From Brachybacterium sp. P6-10-X1 (GTDB taxonomy: Bacteria; Actinomycetota; Actinomycetes; Actinomycetales; Dermabacteraceae): a DNA stretch of 64,000 nucleotides. The stretch is from contig NZ_CP017297.1 in the NCBI RefSeq assembly GCF_001969445.1, positions 434,001 through 498,000 on the forward strand. The letters run 5' to 3'. A model generated the notes under the pieces. The model was not told the DNA's origin, made no database searches, and worked only from the letters and a program-made list of their open reading frames with translations. Every line of letters begins with the position of its first letter. The stretch's first letter is position 1. Below, piece after piece: positions 54,431-64,000 of this stretch. Both the position numbers and the translations under genes were made by a program.

Positions 54431-55633
54431 GTGCTGAAGACCATCGATGCGCTCGGAGAGCTGCGCGGCCGACGCGTGCTCGTCCGCGCCGATCTCAACG
54501 TCCCGCTGGACGGGACCACCATCACCGACGACGGCCGCATCCAGGCCGCCCTGCCCACCATCACCCGGCTCGTCGAGGCCGGCGCCCGGGTGGTGGTGAT
54601 CTCCCACCTCGGCCGCCCGAAAGGTGTCCCGGAGGACGAGTACTCCCTGAGGCCCGTCGTCGGCCGGCTCGGCGAGCTGCTCGGCCAGGAGGTCGCCTTC
54701 GCGACCGACACCGTCGGCGACTCCGCGCGAGCGGTCGTCGACTCCCTCGCCGACGGCCGCGTCGCCGTGCTCGAGAACCTTCGCTTCCACCCCGGCGAGA
54801 CCGCGAAGGACGACGGCGAGCGCCTCGCCTTCGCGAAGGCGCTGGCCTCGCTCGGGGACGCCTTCGTCTCCGACGGCTTCGGCGTCGTCCACCGCAAGCA
54901 GGCCTCGGTCTACGAGCTGGCGACCTTGTTGCCGGCGGCCGCCGGCGAGCTGGTGCTGCGCGAGGTGGAGGCGCTCCGCAAGGTCACCGACGAGCCGCGG
55001 CGGCCCTTCGTGGTCGTCCTCGGCGGCGCGAAGATCGCCGACAAGCTCGGCGTCATCGATGCGCTGCTGGGCAAGGCGGACCGGCTCCTGATCGGCGGCG
55101 GCATGGCCTACACCTTCCAGAAGGCGAAGGGCTACGAGGTCGGCGACTCGCTGCTGGACGAGAGCAAGCTCGACGTCGTGCGCGAGTACATGGAGCGGGC
55201 GGAGCGCAACGGTGTCGAGCTGGTGCTGCCGGTCGACACCGTCGTCGCCCCCGAGTTCTCGGCCGACGCCCCCGCCTCCGTGGTCGCCGCCGACGCCATG
55301 CCGGCCGACCAGGAGGGCATGGACATCGGCCCCAGGACGGCGACGCTGTTCGGCGAGAAGATCGCCGATGCCGCCACCGTCTTCTGGAACGGCCCGATGG
55401 GGGTCTTCGAGTTCGAGAGCTTCGCCGGCGGCACCAAGGCGGTCGCCGACGTCCTGGCCACGGCCGACGGCTACACCGTGGTCGGCGGCGGCGACTCCGC
55501 CGCCGCGGTCCGCACCCTCGGATTCGACGAATCCCTCTTCTCGCACATCTCCACCGGCGGCGGCGCGAGCCTCGAACTCATCGAGGGCAAGGACCTGCCG
55601 GGCATCTCGATCCTCGAGGAGGACACCAAGTGA
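54431..55633 (+). CDS. pgk: phosphoglycerate kinase
   Basis: Predicted 400 residues. [13 protein letters not shown] near the N-terminus, SHLGRPKG, the FDGFG-like [12 protein letters not shown], and the C-terminal GGGDSAAAV are conserved; nucleotide- and substrate-binding domains are complete. Makes ATP from 1,3-bisphosphoglycerate. Start is GTG at 54431; GAAGGA is 7-12 nt upstream. Its stop overlaps the tpiA GTG start by 4 nt, so the two are translated together. Confidence 0.97.
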   Translation: MLKTIDALGELRGRRVLVRADLNVPLDGTTITDDGRIQAALPTITRLVEAGARVVVISHLGRPKGVPEDEYSLRPVVGRLGELLGQEVAFATDTVGDSARAVVDSLADGRVAVLENLRFHPGETAKDDGERLAFAKALASLGDAFVSDGFGVVHRKQASVYELATLLPAAAGELVLREVEALRKVTDEPRRPFVVVLGGAKIADKLGVIDALLGKADRLLIGGGMAYTFQKAKGYEVGDSLLDESKLDVVREYMERAERNGVELVLPVDTVVAPEFSADAPASVVAADAMPADQEGMDIGPRTATLFGEKIADAATVFWNGPMGVFEFESFAGGTKAVADVLATADGYTVVGGGDSAAAVRTLGFDESLFSHISTGGGASLELIEGKDLPGISILEEDTK

Positions 55634-56403
55634 GCACCCGTACCCCGCTGATGGCGGGCAACTGGAAGATGAATCTCGACTGGAAGCAGGGCCTGGCCCT
55701 GGTCGAGGAGCTGGGCGACCAGCTCAAGGGCGTCGACACGGACGCGGTGGAGGTCGCCGTGCTGCCCCCGTTCGTCGACCTCCGCACCGTGCAGATGGTG
55801 GTCGAGGCCGACAAGCTGCCGATCTCCTACGGCTCCCAGGACGTCTCCCCGCACGAGTCCGGCGCCTACACCGGGGAGGTCTCCGGCTCCATGCTGAAGG
55901 CTCTCGGCGCGACCTACACGACGGTCGGGCACTCGGAGCGTCGCCAGTACCACGCCGAGACCGAGGAGGTCACGAACGCGAAGGTGAAGGCGTCCTTCGC
56001 CGCAGGCCTGGTCCCGATCCTGTGCGTCGGCGAGCCTCTCGAGGAGCGTCAGGCCGGCAAGCACGTCCAGTACACCCTGGCGCAGCTCGAGGGCGGTCTG
56101 GAGGGTCTGGACGCCGAGCAGGCGAAGCAGATCGTCATCGCCTATGAGCCGGTCTGGGCCATCGGCACCGGTGAGGTCGCCACCCCGGACGACGCCCAGG
56201 AGGTGTGCGCCGCGATCCGTGACGCCCTGCGCTCCCTGTACGGGAACGAGGTCGCCGACGCCGTGCGTGTCCTGTACGGCGGCAGCGTGAAGTCCTCCAA
56301 CGTCGTCGAGCTGATGGGCAAGGAGGACGTCGACGGTGCCCTCGTCGGCGGCGCCTCGCTCAAGGCCGAGGAGTTCGCGAAGATCGCGGGCTTCCAGGGC
56401 TGA
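55630..56403 (+). CDS. tpiA: triosephosphate isomerase
   Basis: Predicted 257 residues. Substrate Lys in MAGNWKMN, catalytic His in GHSERR, catalytic Glu in [11 protein letters not shown], and the C-terminal GGASL are all seen. Interconverts DHAP and G3P. The start is GTG at 55630, overlapping the pgk stop by 4 nt. An efficient hairpin follows 41 nt after the stop. Confidence 0.98.
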   Translation: MSTRTPLMAGNWKMNLDWKQGLALVEELGDQLKGVDTDAVEVAVLPPFVDLRTVQMVVEADKLPISYGSQDVSPHESGAYTGEVSGSMLKALGATYTTVGHSERRQYHAETEEVTNAKVKASFAAGLVPILCVGEPLEERQAGKHVQYTLAQLEGGLEGLDAEQAKQIVIAYEPVWAIGTGEVATPDDAQEVCAAIRDALRSLYGNEVADAVRVLYGGSVKSSNVVELMGKEDVDGALVGGASLKAEEFAKIAGFQG

Positions 56404-56444
56404 GTCGAGCCGATCGATCGCCGCTGAGCGAGAGGCGTGCCACG

Positions 56445-56473
56445 CGGGCCGGGTCCCTGAGGGGCCCGGCCCG
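56445..56473 (+). terminator. tpiA terminator
   Basis: 13-bp stem (cgggccgggtccc/ggggcccggcccg, one wobble) with a TGA loop, ending the gap-pgk-tpiA transcript. Confidence 0.8.
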
Positions 56474-56478
56474 TGGCG

Positions 56479-56484
56479 TATGCT
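56479..56484 (+). promoter_or_regulatory. candidate secG -10 element
   Basis: TATGCT, a good -10, lies 5 bp after the tpiA terminator and 39 bp before the secG start. The matching -35 would fall inside the hairpin, and none is obvious. Confidence 0.45.
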
Positions 56485-56523
56485 GGATCGGTCCTGACAT
56501 CATCGTGGAAGGTGCTCCGCCCC

Positions 56524-56772
56524 GTGGATCTGCCCCTGCTGAAGCTCATCCTTCAGATCCTGCTGGCCGTGTTCAGCCTCCTGGCCATCATGCTCGTGCT
56601 CCTGCACAAGGGACGCGGCGGCGGCCTGTCCGACATGTTCGGGGGCGGCGTGTCCTCCTCGGCCAGCGCCTCGGGCGTGGCCGAACGGAACCTCAACCGG
56701 CTGACCGTGACCATCTGCGTGCTGTGGGGCTTGACCTGCGTCGGCCTCGGAGTGGTCGAGCGCTTCCTGTGA
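56524..56772 (+). CDS. secG: preprotein translocase subunit SecG
   Basis: Predicted 82 residues from a GTG at 56524 (MDLPLLKLILQILLAVFSLL). Two hydrophobic segments flank the conserved LLHKGRGGGLSDMFGGG loop, then the second helix TICVLWGLTCVGLGVVE. Part of the SecYEG protein-export channel. The 17-codon extension to an upstream ATG begins inside the terminator region and is not supported. Known actinobacterial SecG proteins are about this length. Confidence 0.93.
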   Translation: MDLPLLKLILQILLAVFSLLAIMLVLLHKGRGGGLSDMFGGGVSSSASASGVAERNLNRLTVTICVLWGLTCVGLGVVERFL

Positions 56773-56801
56773 GCGCTCACTGCTGAGCCCACCGAATTCA
56801 C

Positions 56802-56842
56802 GACGACGGGCCGGTCACCGAGGTGGTGACCGGCCCGTCGTC
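56802..56842. terminator. bidirectional terminator between secG and opcA-pgl
   Basis: A perfect 18-bp inverted repeat with a 5-nt loop, midway between two convergent genes, so it can stop transcription from both sides. Confidence 0.85.
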
Positions 56843-56884
56843 CGTGTCGCCGCAGCTCATGCGGCCGCCGGCTGAGCGGTCGGC

Positions 56885-58600
56885 TCAGCGGGTCCGCTGC
56901 GAGGCCGCCGCCCGATCCAGGAACCAGGTGGTCGAGTGCAGGCCCCGCACGGCCGACGCCGGGAGCACCCAGGGCTCGATGTCCCCGTGGCCAGCGGCGA
57001 CCGCGGCGGCCTTCTCCTCGCCGGCGACCAGCAGTGCGACGTGGCGCGCCGAGTTCAGCACCGGCCAGGTCAGCGAGATGCGCTCCGGCGGAGGCTTCGG
57101 GGAGTTGCTGACCGCGACCGCGGTCGCCCCGACCTGTCGCTGGTCCGGGTGCTCGGGGAACAGGGAGGCGATGTGCCCGTCCGGCCCCACACCCAGCAGG
57201 AGCACGTCGAAGAACGCCCGGCCGCGGGTGCGGAACGGCTCGTCGCCGCCGGACTGGTCGAGCTGCTGGCCGTACCAGGCGGCCGCCTCCTCCAGGGACA
57301 TGCCGTCGGCGGGGGAGGGCATCGCGTGGATGTTCCGGGGCGGCATCCCCGCCTCCTGCAGCGGCTCCAGCAGCCCGGATCGCACGGCGACCTCGTTGCG
57401 CTCGCTCGAGTCCGGGTCCACGTAGCGTTCGTCGCCCCACCAGATGTGGAGGCGGGAGACGTCGACCTCGGCGGCGGCCAGCGTGGCCGGGAGCGCCCGG
57501 GCCGTGGCGGTGCCGACGGTTCCGCCGGTGACCACGAGGTGGGCGAGGTTGCGCTTCTCCAGCGCCGTGGCCAGCTGGGACGCGGTGGCCTCGGCGGCTG
57601 CCGTGGCGACCTCCGCCCCGTCGGCGAGGACCGTGTCGGTGGGCTCGGGCTTGCCGCTGGCGTAGGTGCCGGAGTCATCGATCGCGCTGAAGGCCGTGGC
57701 GAGGACTTCGCCGTAGACCTCGTCGGGATCCAGCCGTCGCAGCTCCTCGGCGAGCAGCTCGTCGAGCGTGCGGCGGGGCATGGTGACGTGCTGGCCGCTG
57801 TCGTCGCCGGGAAGGGTCATCACGATGGCCTCGTCGCTGACGCGGGTGAGGTCGATGGCCCCGTCCTCGCGGATGAGCCGCACCCCGTGCACACCGGCGG
57901 TGCCCGTCTCGCCCGAGGAGCTCTCGACGATCCGGGCATCGACCCCGAGGCTGTGCGAGAGCCAGGCGGCCATCAGGACCACCGAGGGGTTCCCGGGAGC
58001 GCCGGAGACCTCCACCCGCTGCGGGACGGTCACCGGCGGAACCTCGAAGGCGCTGGCGACCAGCCCGCGCCAGCGGGTCAGGCGCGACCACGCCAGATCC
58101 GAGTCGCCGCTGGTGTACCCGCGGCGCAGCCGCTTGAGCGTGTCGATCGGTCCCGCGCAGGCGGCGGAGTCGGTGATGCGACGCTGCGACATGGAGCCCA
58201 GCACGTCGTGGACGGGGGAGGACGGGGCGCCCTCCGGCCACCAGGTGACGATCGGGGCGTCGGGCAGCAGCAGCGCCATGACCAGGGTGTCCAGCGAAGC
58301 CATGAGGTCGCCGCGGGCTCGCAGGATGACGATCTCGCCGGCGCCCGCGTCGCGCCCCACGCGGATCTCGGCGTCGAGACCGGAGGTCTCCGCCTCGGGA
58401 TCGGCATCGACCACCAGCACCCGGGCGGGGTGCTCGTGGCTCGCGCTGATGGCGGCCTCGAGGGGCTCCTCGATGTCTCCGGTGGCGATGATGATCAGGG
58501 TCAGGACCCGGCCGATGGTGTTCGCGCCGAAGGTCTCCCGCATCTCGATCATCTTCTTGTCGATCGATGATGCGGTGGTGTCGGTCAGGGTGGTGATCAC
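56885..58600 (-). CDS. OpcA-6-phosphogluconolactonase fusion protein
   Basis: Predicted 571 residues in one continuous frame. Residues ~1-310 match OpcA, the glucose-6-phosphate dehydrogenase assembly protein (KMIEMRETFGANTIGRVLTL, PDAPIVTWWPEGAP, RITDSAACAGP). Residues ~325-571 match 6-phosphogluconolactonase (HIWWGDERYVDPDSSERNEV, GVGPDGHIASLFPEHP). In most Actinobacteria these are two genes (opcA and pgl/devB), so this is a fusion of consecutive genes; a ~15-residue linker near 312-325 joins them. There is no frameshift or stop at the junction. The start is GTG at 58598-58600, overlapping the zwf stop by 4 nt. It should supply both the assembly factor and the second enzyme of the oxidative pentose-phosphate route next to their partner. 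Confidence 0.9.
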   Translation of the reverse strand: MITTLTDTTASSIDKKMIEMRETFGANTIGRVLTLIIIATGDIEEPLEAAISASHEHPARVLVVDADPEAETSGLDAEIRVGRDAGAGEIVILRARGDLMASLDTLVMALLLPDAPIVTWWPEGAPSSPVHDVLGSMSQRRITDSAACAGPIDTLKRLRRGYTSGDSDLAWSRLTRWRGLVASAFEVPPVTVPQRVEVSGAPGNPSVVLMAAWLSHSLGVDARIVESSSGETGTAGVHGVRLIREDGAIDLTRVSDEAIVMTLPGDDSGQHVTMPRRTLDELLAEELRRLDPDEVYGEVLATAFSAIDDSGTYASGKPEPTDTVLADGAEVATAAAEATASQLATALEKRNLAHLVVTGGTVGTATARALPATLAAAEVDVSRLHIWWGDERYVDPDSSERNEVAVRSGLLEPLQEAGMPPRNIHAMPSPADGMSLEEAAAWYGQQLDQSGGDEPFRTRGRAFFDVLLLGVGPDGHIASLFPEHPDQRQVGATAVAVSNSPKPPPERISLTWPVLNSARHVALLVAGEEKAAAVAAGHGDIEPWVLPASAVRGLHSTTWFLDRAAASQRTR

Positions 58601-60153
58601 GGTCGCCTCCAGGTACGTCCGTCACGAGCGAGCATCTCGTGGGCGGTGTCGGGGCCCCAGCTGCCGGGGCGGTAGGGCGCCGGCTTCAGGTTCTCGGCCC
58701 AGAACTCGGTGATGGGGTCGAGGATCTTCCAGCTGAGCTCGACCTCCTTCTGCCGCGGGAACAGCGGTGGATCGCCCAGGAGCATGTCCAGGATCAGCCG
58801 CTCGTAGGCCTCGGGGGACTCCTCGGTGAAGTTCATGCCGTAGGCGAAGTCCATGGTCACGTCCCGCACCTCCATCTGGGTGCCGGGCACCTTGGAGCCG
58901 AAGCGCATCGTCACGCCCTCGTCGGGCTGGACGCGGATGACGATCGCGTTCTGGCCCAGGTCCGCGGTGTCGGTGGAGCGGAAAGGCAGGAACGGGGCCC
59001 GCTTGAACACCAGGGCGATCTCGGTGACCCGACGCCCCAGACGCTTGCCGGCGCGCAGGTAGAACGGCACGCCCGCCCAGCGGCGGGTCGCGATGTCCAG
59101 TCGGAGAGCGGCGAAGGTCTCCGTCACCGAGTCCTCGGGGATCCCGTCCTCCTCGACGTAGGGGCGGACCTCCTCGCCGCCCTGCCAGCCGCCCACGTAC
59201 TGGCCCCGGGCCGTGTGCGCCCCGAGGTCCTCGGGCAGCTCGAGCGCGGAGAGCACCTTCTCCTTCTCCGCGCGCAGATCGGAGGCGCGGAAGGAGACCG
59301 GTTCCTCCATCGCGGTCAGGGCGAGCAGCTGCAGCAGGTGGTTCTGGATGACGTCCCGCGCGGTGCCGATGCCGTCGTAGTACCCGGCGCGCGAGCCGAT
59401 GCCGATGTCCTCGGCCATCGTGATCTGCACGTGGTCGACGTACCCGGCGTTCCAGACCGGTTCGAACATCTGATTGGCGAAGCGCAGCGCCAGGATGTTC
59501 TGGACGGTCTCCTTGCCCAGGTAGTGGTCGATCCGGAAGACGTCCTCGGGGCGGAAGACCTTCTCGACGACGTCGTTGAGCTCGCGGGCGGAGGCGAGGT
59601 CGTGGCCGAAGGGCTTCTCGATCACGACGCGGCGCCAGGAGCCGTCCCGCGGCGTGTTCAGCCCGGAGTTCGCCAGCTGCTCGCAGACCTGCGGGAACGC
59701 GTCCGGCGGGATCGAGAGGTAGAAGGCGTGGTTGCCGCCGGTGCCGCGGGTGCGGTCCAGCTCGCCGACGACCTCGGTCAGCCGCTCGAAGGCGGCCGTG
59801 TCGTCGAAGGTGCCGGTGACGAAGCGCAGGCCGCCCCGGAGCTGCTCGAAGACGCTCTCGGAGAAGCCGGTGCGGGAGTGCTCGGAGACGCTCTTGCGCA
59901 CATAGTCGGCGAAGTCGTCGTCGGACCAGTCCCGGCGGCCGTAGCCGACCAGGCCGAAGCTGGGCGGCAGCAGACCGCGGTGGGTGAGGTCGTAGATCGC
60001 CGGCAGGAGCTTCTTGCGGGCGAGATCGCCGGTGACGCCGAACATCACCATGGAGCTGGGGCCGGCGATGAGGGGGAGGCGGCGGTCGCGAGGATCGCGC
60101 AGCGGGTTGGCGACGTCCTCCGCCCCGAGCGGGGCAGTGCTGGTATCGGTCAC
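58597..60153 (-). CDS. zwf: glucose-6-phosphate dehydrogenase
   Basis: Predicted 518 residues. NADP-binding FGVTGDLARKKLLPA, the active-site RIDHYLGKETVQN (His and Lys) and the C-terminal domain are intact. First step of the oxidative pentose-phosphate pathway; in Actinobacteria its activity needs OpcA, encoded directly downstream with a 4-nt overlap. ATG at 60151-60153 (MTDTSTAPLGAEDVANPLRD) follows AAAGGA. Preceded by the tal terminator, so it may have its own promoter in the short 60154-60183 gap, though none is clear. Confidence 0.97.
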   Translation of the reverse strand: MTDTSTAPLGAEDVANPLRDPRDRRLPLIAGPSSMVMFGVTGDLARKKLLPAIYDLTHRGLLPPSFGLVGYGRRDWSDDDFADYVRKSVSEHSRTGFSESVFEQLRGGLRFVTGTFDDTAAFERLTEVVGELDRTRGTGGNHAFYLSIPPDAFPQVCEQLANSGLNTPRDGSWRRVVIEKPFGHDLASARELNDVVEKVFRPEDVFRIDHYLGKETVQNILALRFANQMFEPVWNAGYVDHVQITMAEDIGIGSRAGYYDGIGTARDVIQNHLLQLLALTAMEEPVSFRASDLRAEKEKVLSALELPEDLGAHTARGQYVGGWQGGEEVRPYVEEDGIPEDSVTETFAALRLDIATRRWAGVPFYLRAGKRLGRRVTEIALVFKRAPFLPFRSTDTADLGQNAIVIRVQPDEGVTMRFGSKVPGTQMEVRDVTMDFAYGMNFTEESPEAYERLILDMLLGDPPLFPRQKEVELSWKILDPITEFWAENLKPAPYRPGSWGPDTAHEMLARDGRTWRRP

Positions 60154-60183
60154 GGTCGTCCTTTCTCGGACACGGACTCACGA

Positions 60184-60218
60184 GAGCACGGTCCGCCCCT
60201 CGGGGCAGGACCGTGCTC
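60184..60218 (-). terminator. tal terminator
   Basis: 11-bp perfect stem (gagcacggtcc/ggaccgtgctc) with an inner 5-bp stem, 12 nt after the tal stop on the minus strand. Confidence 0.75.
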
Positions 60219-60229
60219 GCCGTGAACTC

Positions 60230-61342
60230 TCAGGCGCTGACGTCGTCGATCGACGCCGAGACGGTCTCCAGGAGACCCTCCCAGGCCTTCTCGAACTTCT
60301 CGACGCCCTCGCGCTCGAGGACGGCGTAGACGTCGGCCAGATCGACGCCGGCGGCTTCGACCCGATCGAGCACTGACGAGGCGGAGACGGCCTTCTCGGC
60401 GGTCAGGGCCGGGGCGGGCTCGGAGTGGTCCGCGACCGCGTCGAGGGTCTTCTCCGGCATGGTGTTCACGCTCGGGGACGAGACGAGCTCGTCGACGTAG
60501 AGAGTATCCGGGTAGTCCGGGTTCTTCACACCGGTGGACGCCCACAGGGTCCGCTGGGTGTTGGCACCCTTCTCGGCCAGCGCCGCGAAGCGCCCGGAGT
60601 CGAAGGCCTCGAGATAGCGGCCGAAGGCGACCTGGGCGTTGGCCAGCGCGGCGCTGCCGCGCAGCGTCTCCGCCTCCCCGCCGAGGGCCGCGAGGCGATC
60701 ATCGATCTCCGCGTCCACGCGGGAGACGAAGAACGAGGCCACCGAGTGGATCTTCGAGAGATCCTTGCCGGCCGCGGCGGCCTGCTCGAGGCCGCTGAGG
60801 TAGGCGTCGACGACCTCGAGGTAGCGATCCACGGAGAAGATCAGCGTCACGTTGACGCTGATCCCCGCGGCGATCGTCGCGGTGATGGCCGGCAGGCCCT
60901 CCTTCGTCGCCGGGATCTTGATGAAGACGTTCTCCCGGCCGACGACCTCGTGCAGGTGCTTCGCCTGGGCGACGGTCTTCTCGGTCTCGTGCGCCAGACG
61001 CGGGTCCACCTCGATGCTCACGCGGCCGTCGACGCCGTCGGTGGAGGAGTGCAGGTCGGAGAAGAGATCGGCGGCGCTGCGGACGTCGTCGGTGGTGAGC
61101 ACCTCGACGACCGCGTCGACGTCCTTGCCCTCGCCGGCGAGGCGGGCGATGTCCTCGTCGTACTCGGAGCGACCGGAGATCGCGGACTGGAAGATCGAGG
61201 GATTGGTGGTCACCCCGACGATGTTGCGGGTGTCGATGAGCTCCTGCAGGTTGCCCGAGGACATCCGCTGGCGCGAGAGATCGTCCAGCCAGATGGAGAC
61301 TCCGGCGTCGGAGAGGGCCTGGGTGCGGGGATTCTGAGTCAT
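60230..61342 (-). CDS. tal: transaldolase
   Basis: Predicted 370 residues, typical of the actinobacterial type. TTNPSIFQ near the N-terminus and the Schiff-base Lys in [10 protein letters not shown] are visible, with [11 protein letters not shown] and TLYVDELV further along. Transfers dihydroxyacetone units in the non-oxidative pentose-phosphate pathway. ATG at 61340-61342 ([14 protein letters not shown]) follows GGAAGGA. It lies between tkt and zwf, in the usual order tkt-tal-zwf-opcA-pgl. Confidence 0.96.
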   Translation of the reverse strand: MTQNPRTQALSDAGVSIWLDDLSRQRMSSGNLQELIDTRNIVGVTTNPSIFQSAISGRSEYDEDIARLAGEGKDVDAVVEVLTTDDVRSAADLFSDLHSSTDGVDGRVSIEVDPRLAHETEKTVAQAKHLHEVVGRENVFIKIPATKEGLPAITATIAAGISVNVTLIFSVDRYLEVVDAYLSGLEQAAAAGKDLSKIHSVASFFVSRVDAEIDDRLAALGGEAETLRGSAALANAQVAFGRYLEAFDSGRFAALAEKGANTQRTLWASTGVKNPDYPDTLYVDELVSSPSVNTMPEKTLDAVADHSEPAPALTAEKAVSASSVLDRVEAAGVDLADVYAVLEREGVEKFEKAWEGLLETVSASIDDVSA

Positions 61343-61472
61343 ATGCGTTCCTTCCGGGCGCGGCGCGCCCTGCATCGAACTGCTGTCACCCTCGTCAACG
61401 TACGAAGGACGGATCCTCTTCCGCGCCGTGGCGGAAGGAACCCGGTCGTGCACCGGACGAGGGCGGGGGAGA

Positions 61473-61510
61473 GGTCGCGGGGCGGGACCCGGAGGCCCCG
61501 CCCCGCGACC
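61473..61510 (-). terminator. tkt terminator
   Basis: 14-bp GC stem with a ~10-nt loop right after the tkt stop on the minus strand. Confidence 0.75.
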
Positions 61511-61512
61511 GG

Positions 61513-63621
61513 TCAGGCGCCGGCGGCGGCGAGGGACTCCTTCGCGGCGGCGAACACGGCGTCGGCCGTGAACCCGTACTCGCGGAAGAGGGTCTTCGCG
61601 TCGGCCGAGGCCCCGTAGTGCTCGAGCGAGACGGCGCGGCCGTGGGCGCCGAGGAAGCGATACCAGGGCATCGCGATGCCGGCCTCCACGGTGACGCGGG
61701 CGGTCACCGACGACGGCAGCACGGACTCGCGGTAGGCCTCGTCCTGCTCGTCGAACCATTCGACCGACGGCATGGAGACCAGACGGGTGGGCACGCCCTC
61801 GGCCTCGAGCTGCTTCTGCGCCTCGGCGGCGTACTGCAGCTCGGACCCGGTGCCGATGAGGATGACCTGCGGGGCACCCGAGGAGGCCTCCTTCATCACG
61901 TACCCGCCCTTGACGAGGTTCTCGGCCCCGGCGTACTCGCTGCGGTCGAACGTGGGCATCGCCTGGCGGGAAAGGACCAGGCCGACCGGGCCGCGGTCCC
62001 GCTCGAGGGTCGCCTTCCACGCCTGCGCGGTCTCGTTGGCATCGGCCGGACGCACGATCGAGAGGTTCGGGATCGCGCGGTAGGCGGCCAGGTGCTCGAC
62101 CGGCTGGTGGGTGGGGCCGTCCTCGCCCAGGCCGACGGAGTCGTGGGTCCACACGTAGGTGGCCGGGACCTTCATCAGCGAGGCGAGGCGCACGGCGCCG
62201 CGCATGTAGTCGGCGAACTGGAAGAAGGTGCCGCCGTAGGGGCGGGTCAGGCCGTGCAGGGAGATTCCCGAGAGGATGGAGCCCATGGCGTGCTCACGGA
62301 TGCCGAAGTGCAGCGTGCGGCCGAACTCGTCCCCGGCGAACTCGGCGGAGCCGTACTCCGCCGGGAGGAAGGACGGTTCGCCCTTCATGGTGGTGTTGTT
62401 CGAGCCGGCGAGGTCGGCGGAACCGCCCCACAGCTCGGGCATCACCGGGGCGAGGGACTCGAGGACCTTGCCGGAGGCGGCGCGGGTGGCGAGCCCCTTC
62501 TCATCGGCCTCGAAGGTCGGGAACGCCTCGGCGAAGCCCGCGGGGAGCTCCCGGGCCCGCAGACGGTCCAGGAGCGCGGCGGCCTCGGCGTTCGCGGAGC
62601 GCCAGGCCTGGTAGCCCGTGTCCCATTCGGCCTTGGCGACGGCGGCGCGCTCGGCGAGGGAGCGGGTGTGATCCAGCACGTCCTCGTCGACCTGGAACTG
62701 CTGCTGCGGATCGAAGCCGAGGACCTCCTTCAACCCGGCGACGGCCTCGGTGCCGAGCTTGGCCCCGTGCACCGCGTGGTTGCCGGCGAGCTCGGGGATG
62801 GGCCAGCCGATGATGGTGCGCAGGCGGATGAACGTCGGCTTGTCGGTGACCTCTTGGGCGGCGAGGATCTCGGCCTTCAGCGCGGCGACGTCCTCGACGT
62901 ACACAGAATCGGCCGTGCCGCCGTTCCTCCAGTCGACGGTGCGCACGTCCCAGCCGTAGGCGGCGTAGCGAGCGGCGGTGTCCTCCTGGAAGGCGATGGA
63001 GGTGTCGCCTTCGATGGAGATCTCGTTGTCGTCCCACAGGACGATGAGGTTGCCGAGCTTCTGGGTGCCGGCGAGCGAGCTGGACTCGCTGCTGACACCC
63101 TCCTGGAGGTCGCCGTCGGAGGCGATCACATAGGTGAAGTGGTCGAAGGGGCTGGTGCCCGGCGCGGCCTCGGGGTCCAGCAGGCCGCGCTCGCGGCGCT
63201 GGGCCATCGCCATGCCGACGGCGGAGGAGATGCCCTGGCCGAGAGGGCCGGTGGTGACCTCGACGCCTCGGGTGTGGAAGTTCTCGGGGTGCCCCGGGGT
63301 CTTCGAGCCCCAGGTGCGGAACTCCCCGAGGTCCTTCTTCTCGAGGCCGAAGCCGCCGAGGTAGAGCTGGATGTACTGGGTGAGGCTGGAATGGCCGGCG
63401 GACAGCACGAAGCGGTCGCGCCCGAGCCAGCGCGCATCGGTGGGATCGTGGCGCATCAGGTCCTGGTAGAGCAGGTATGCGGCGGGTGCCAAGCTGATCG
63501 CGGTGCCGGGGTGGCCGTTGCCGACCTTCTCCACCGCGTCCGCGGCGAGGACGCGGACGGTGTCCACCGCCCGCTTGTCGAGCTCGGTCCAGCCCTCGGG
63601 GGCCTTGAACGTTTCGGTCAC
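61513..63621 (-). CDS. tkt: transketolase
   Basis: Predicted 702 residues. Thiamine-diphosphate enzyme of the non-oxidative pentose-phosphate pathway. N-terminal [19 protein letters not shown] with the His and ThPP contacts, the ThPP-binding [20 protein letters not shown], and the pyrimidine-domain [14 protein letters not shown] are complete. A GTG at 63619-63621 ([20 protein letters not shown]) follows AAAGGAAG. Divergent from the gene at 63940 across 318 bp. Confidence 0.97.
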   Translation of the reverse strand: MTETFKAPEGWTELDKRAVDTVRVLAADAVEKVGNGHPGTAISLAPAAYLLYQDLMRHDPTDARWLGRDRFVLSAGHSSLTQYIQLYLGGFGLEKKDLGEFRTWGSKTPGHPENFHTRGVEVTTGPLGQGISSAVGMAMAQRRERGLLDPEAAPGTSPFDHFTYVIASDGDLQEGVSSESSSLAGTQKLGNLIVLWDDNEISIEGDTSIAFQEDTAARYAAYGWDVRTVDWRNGGTADSVYVEDVAALKAEILAAQEVTDKPTFIRLRTIIGWPIPELAGNHAVHGAKLGTEAVAGLKEVLGFDPQQQFQVDEDVLDHTRSLAERAAVAKAEWDTGYQAWRSANAEAAALLDRLRARELPAGFAEAFPTFEADEKGLATRAASGKVLESLAPVMPELWGGSADLAGSNNTTMKGEPSFLPAEYGSAEFAGDEFGRTLHFGIREHAMGSILSGISLHGLTRPYGGTFFQFADYMRGAVRLASLMKVPATYVWTHDSVGLGEDGPTHQPVEHLAAYRAIPNLSIVRPADANETAQAWKATLERDRGPVGLVLSRQAMPTFDRSEYAGAENLVKGGYVMKEASSGAPQVILIGTGSELQYAAEAQKQLEAEGVPTRLVSMPSVEWFDEQDEAYRESVLPSSVTARVTVEAGIAMPWYRFLGAHGRAVSLEHYGASADAKTLFREYGFTADAVFAAAKESLAAAGA

Positions 63622-63881
63622 GTCGAGTGCTTCCTTTCACCGGAGTGCGGCCGCTGCGGCCGCTCGGATGGACTGCTCCGCTCGGCGCGGCCCGACCGGC
63701 GTCCTGCGACGTCGGGACCGCGCGCGGAGCAACGGGTCCACCTTAATGCGAGCAGGCCCGCCGCACATCTTGGTCCAGCCTGTTGCCCTCCGGGCGGACG
63801 TCCGTGCCCCTCGGGTCCCCGGCGCGCCGACGGTGCCGGGACTCACCTCCGTGGTGACTGGGACCTCAGGGGGCGAGCGAC

Positions 63882-63887
63882 TAGACT
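63882..63887 (+). promoter_or_regulatory. candidate -10 element of the right-edge gene
   Basis: TAGACT, 52 bp before the GTG at 63940, with a weak TGGGAC at -35 spacing of 17 bp. The rest of 63622-63881 shows GC-rich spacer only, with no gene. Confidence 0.35.
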
Positions 63888-63939
63888 GGTCGGGTTCACG
63901 CGACGGCAGCGTCGCGCTCAGGAGGAAGGACGGTGGGCG

Positions 63940-64000
63940 GTGACCGCCACCCAGGGAGCTTCGGTCCGGGACTCGGGTCAGGGCGGTGATCGCACCCCTC
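63940..64000 (+). CDS. 5' end of a gene, probably protoheme IX farnesyltransferase
   Basis: Open frame from a GTG at 63940 to the window edge, reading MTATQGASVRDSGQGGDRTP. AGGAGG lies about 14 nt upstream. A competing GTG at 63933 closes after 18 codons. In Actinobacteria ctaB (heme O synthase) is commonly divergent from tkt, which is the basis for the guess; the 20 residues seen carry no diagnostic motif. Confidence 0.4.
   Translation, partial: MTATQGASVRDSGQGGDRTP

Overview
The window is high-GC actinobacterial chromosome. Coding regions show strong GC3 bias, many GTG starts and 4-nt start/stop overlaps. The backbone order is uvrA-uvrC-rapZ-yvcK-whiA-gap-pgk-tpiA-secG, facing opcA/pgl-zwf-tal-tkt with a probable ctaB beyond, as seen across Actinobacteria. 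Together with gltBD-pyk, pdtaR-polA-rpsA and an aroCKBD operon, it suggests Micrococcales, perhaps a Brachybacterium-like (Dermabacteraceae) genome. That placement is inference from gene order and protein style.

Layout. (1) 1-6.2 kb: 3' part of gltB, gltD, pyk and a palindromic terminator. (2) 6.26-21.24 kb: a ~15 kb integrative island in the 3' end of a tRNA-Leu(CAA) gene, bounded by 27-bp direct repeats, with a truncated tyrosine integrase at the left end and matching short repeats near both ends. It carries two sulfatase modules. One is sulfatase + MFS transporter + divergent LysR regulator. The other is sulfatase + sugar-type ABC importer (binding protein and two permeases) + a divergent regulator in which an IS630-type transposase N-terminus is fused to a complete LacI-family protein. 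A decayed IS481-type element sits between the modules. (3) 21.3-30.5 kb: pdtaR, a lipoprotein binding protein, a thioesterase, polA, rpsA, a HAD phosphatase and a small secreted protein. (4) 30.6-36.1 kb: the shikimate operon aroC-aroK-aroB-aroD, a TRIC-type membrane protein, a cyclase remnant and coaE. (5) 36.1-50.1 kb: a repair-rich stretch with uvrB, a pyrimidine-dimer glycosylase-like protein, a DUF222/HNH protein, a PolI-like polymerase, and uvrA (with a LexA-type box) and uvrC. (6) 50.1-53.1 kb: rapZ-yvcK-whiA. (7) 53.2-64 kb: lower glycolysis and secG, convergent with the oxidative and non-oxidative pentose-phosphate genes.

How they work together. The backbone is mostly central carbon metabolism, nitrogen assimilation, replication/repair and translation. 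The island adds a catabolic option: removing sulfate esters and importing sugar-like or organic substrates under two local regulators. It has no formylglycine-generating enzyme, ABC ATPase or glycoside hydrolase, so it must borrow these from the chromosome. The most unusual proteins are the IS630-HTH/LacI fusion regulator (18546-20480), with a LacI-type palindrome just after the promoter it faces, and an in-frame OpcA-Pgl fusion (56885-58600) translationally coupled to zwf.
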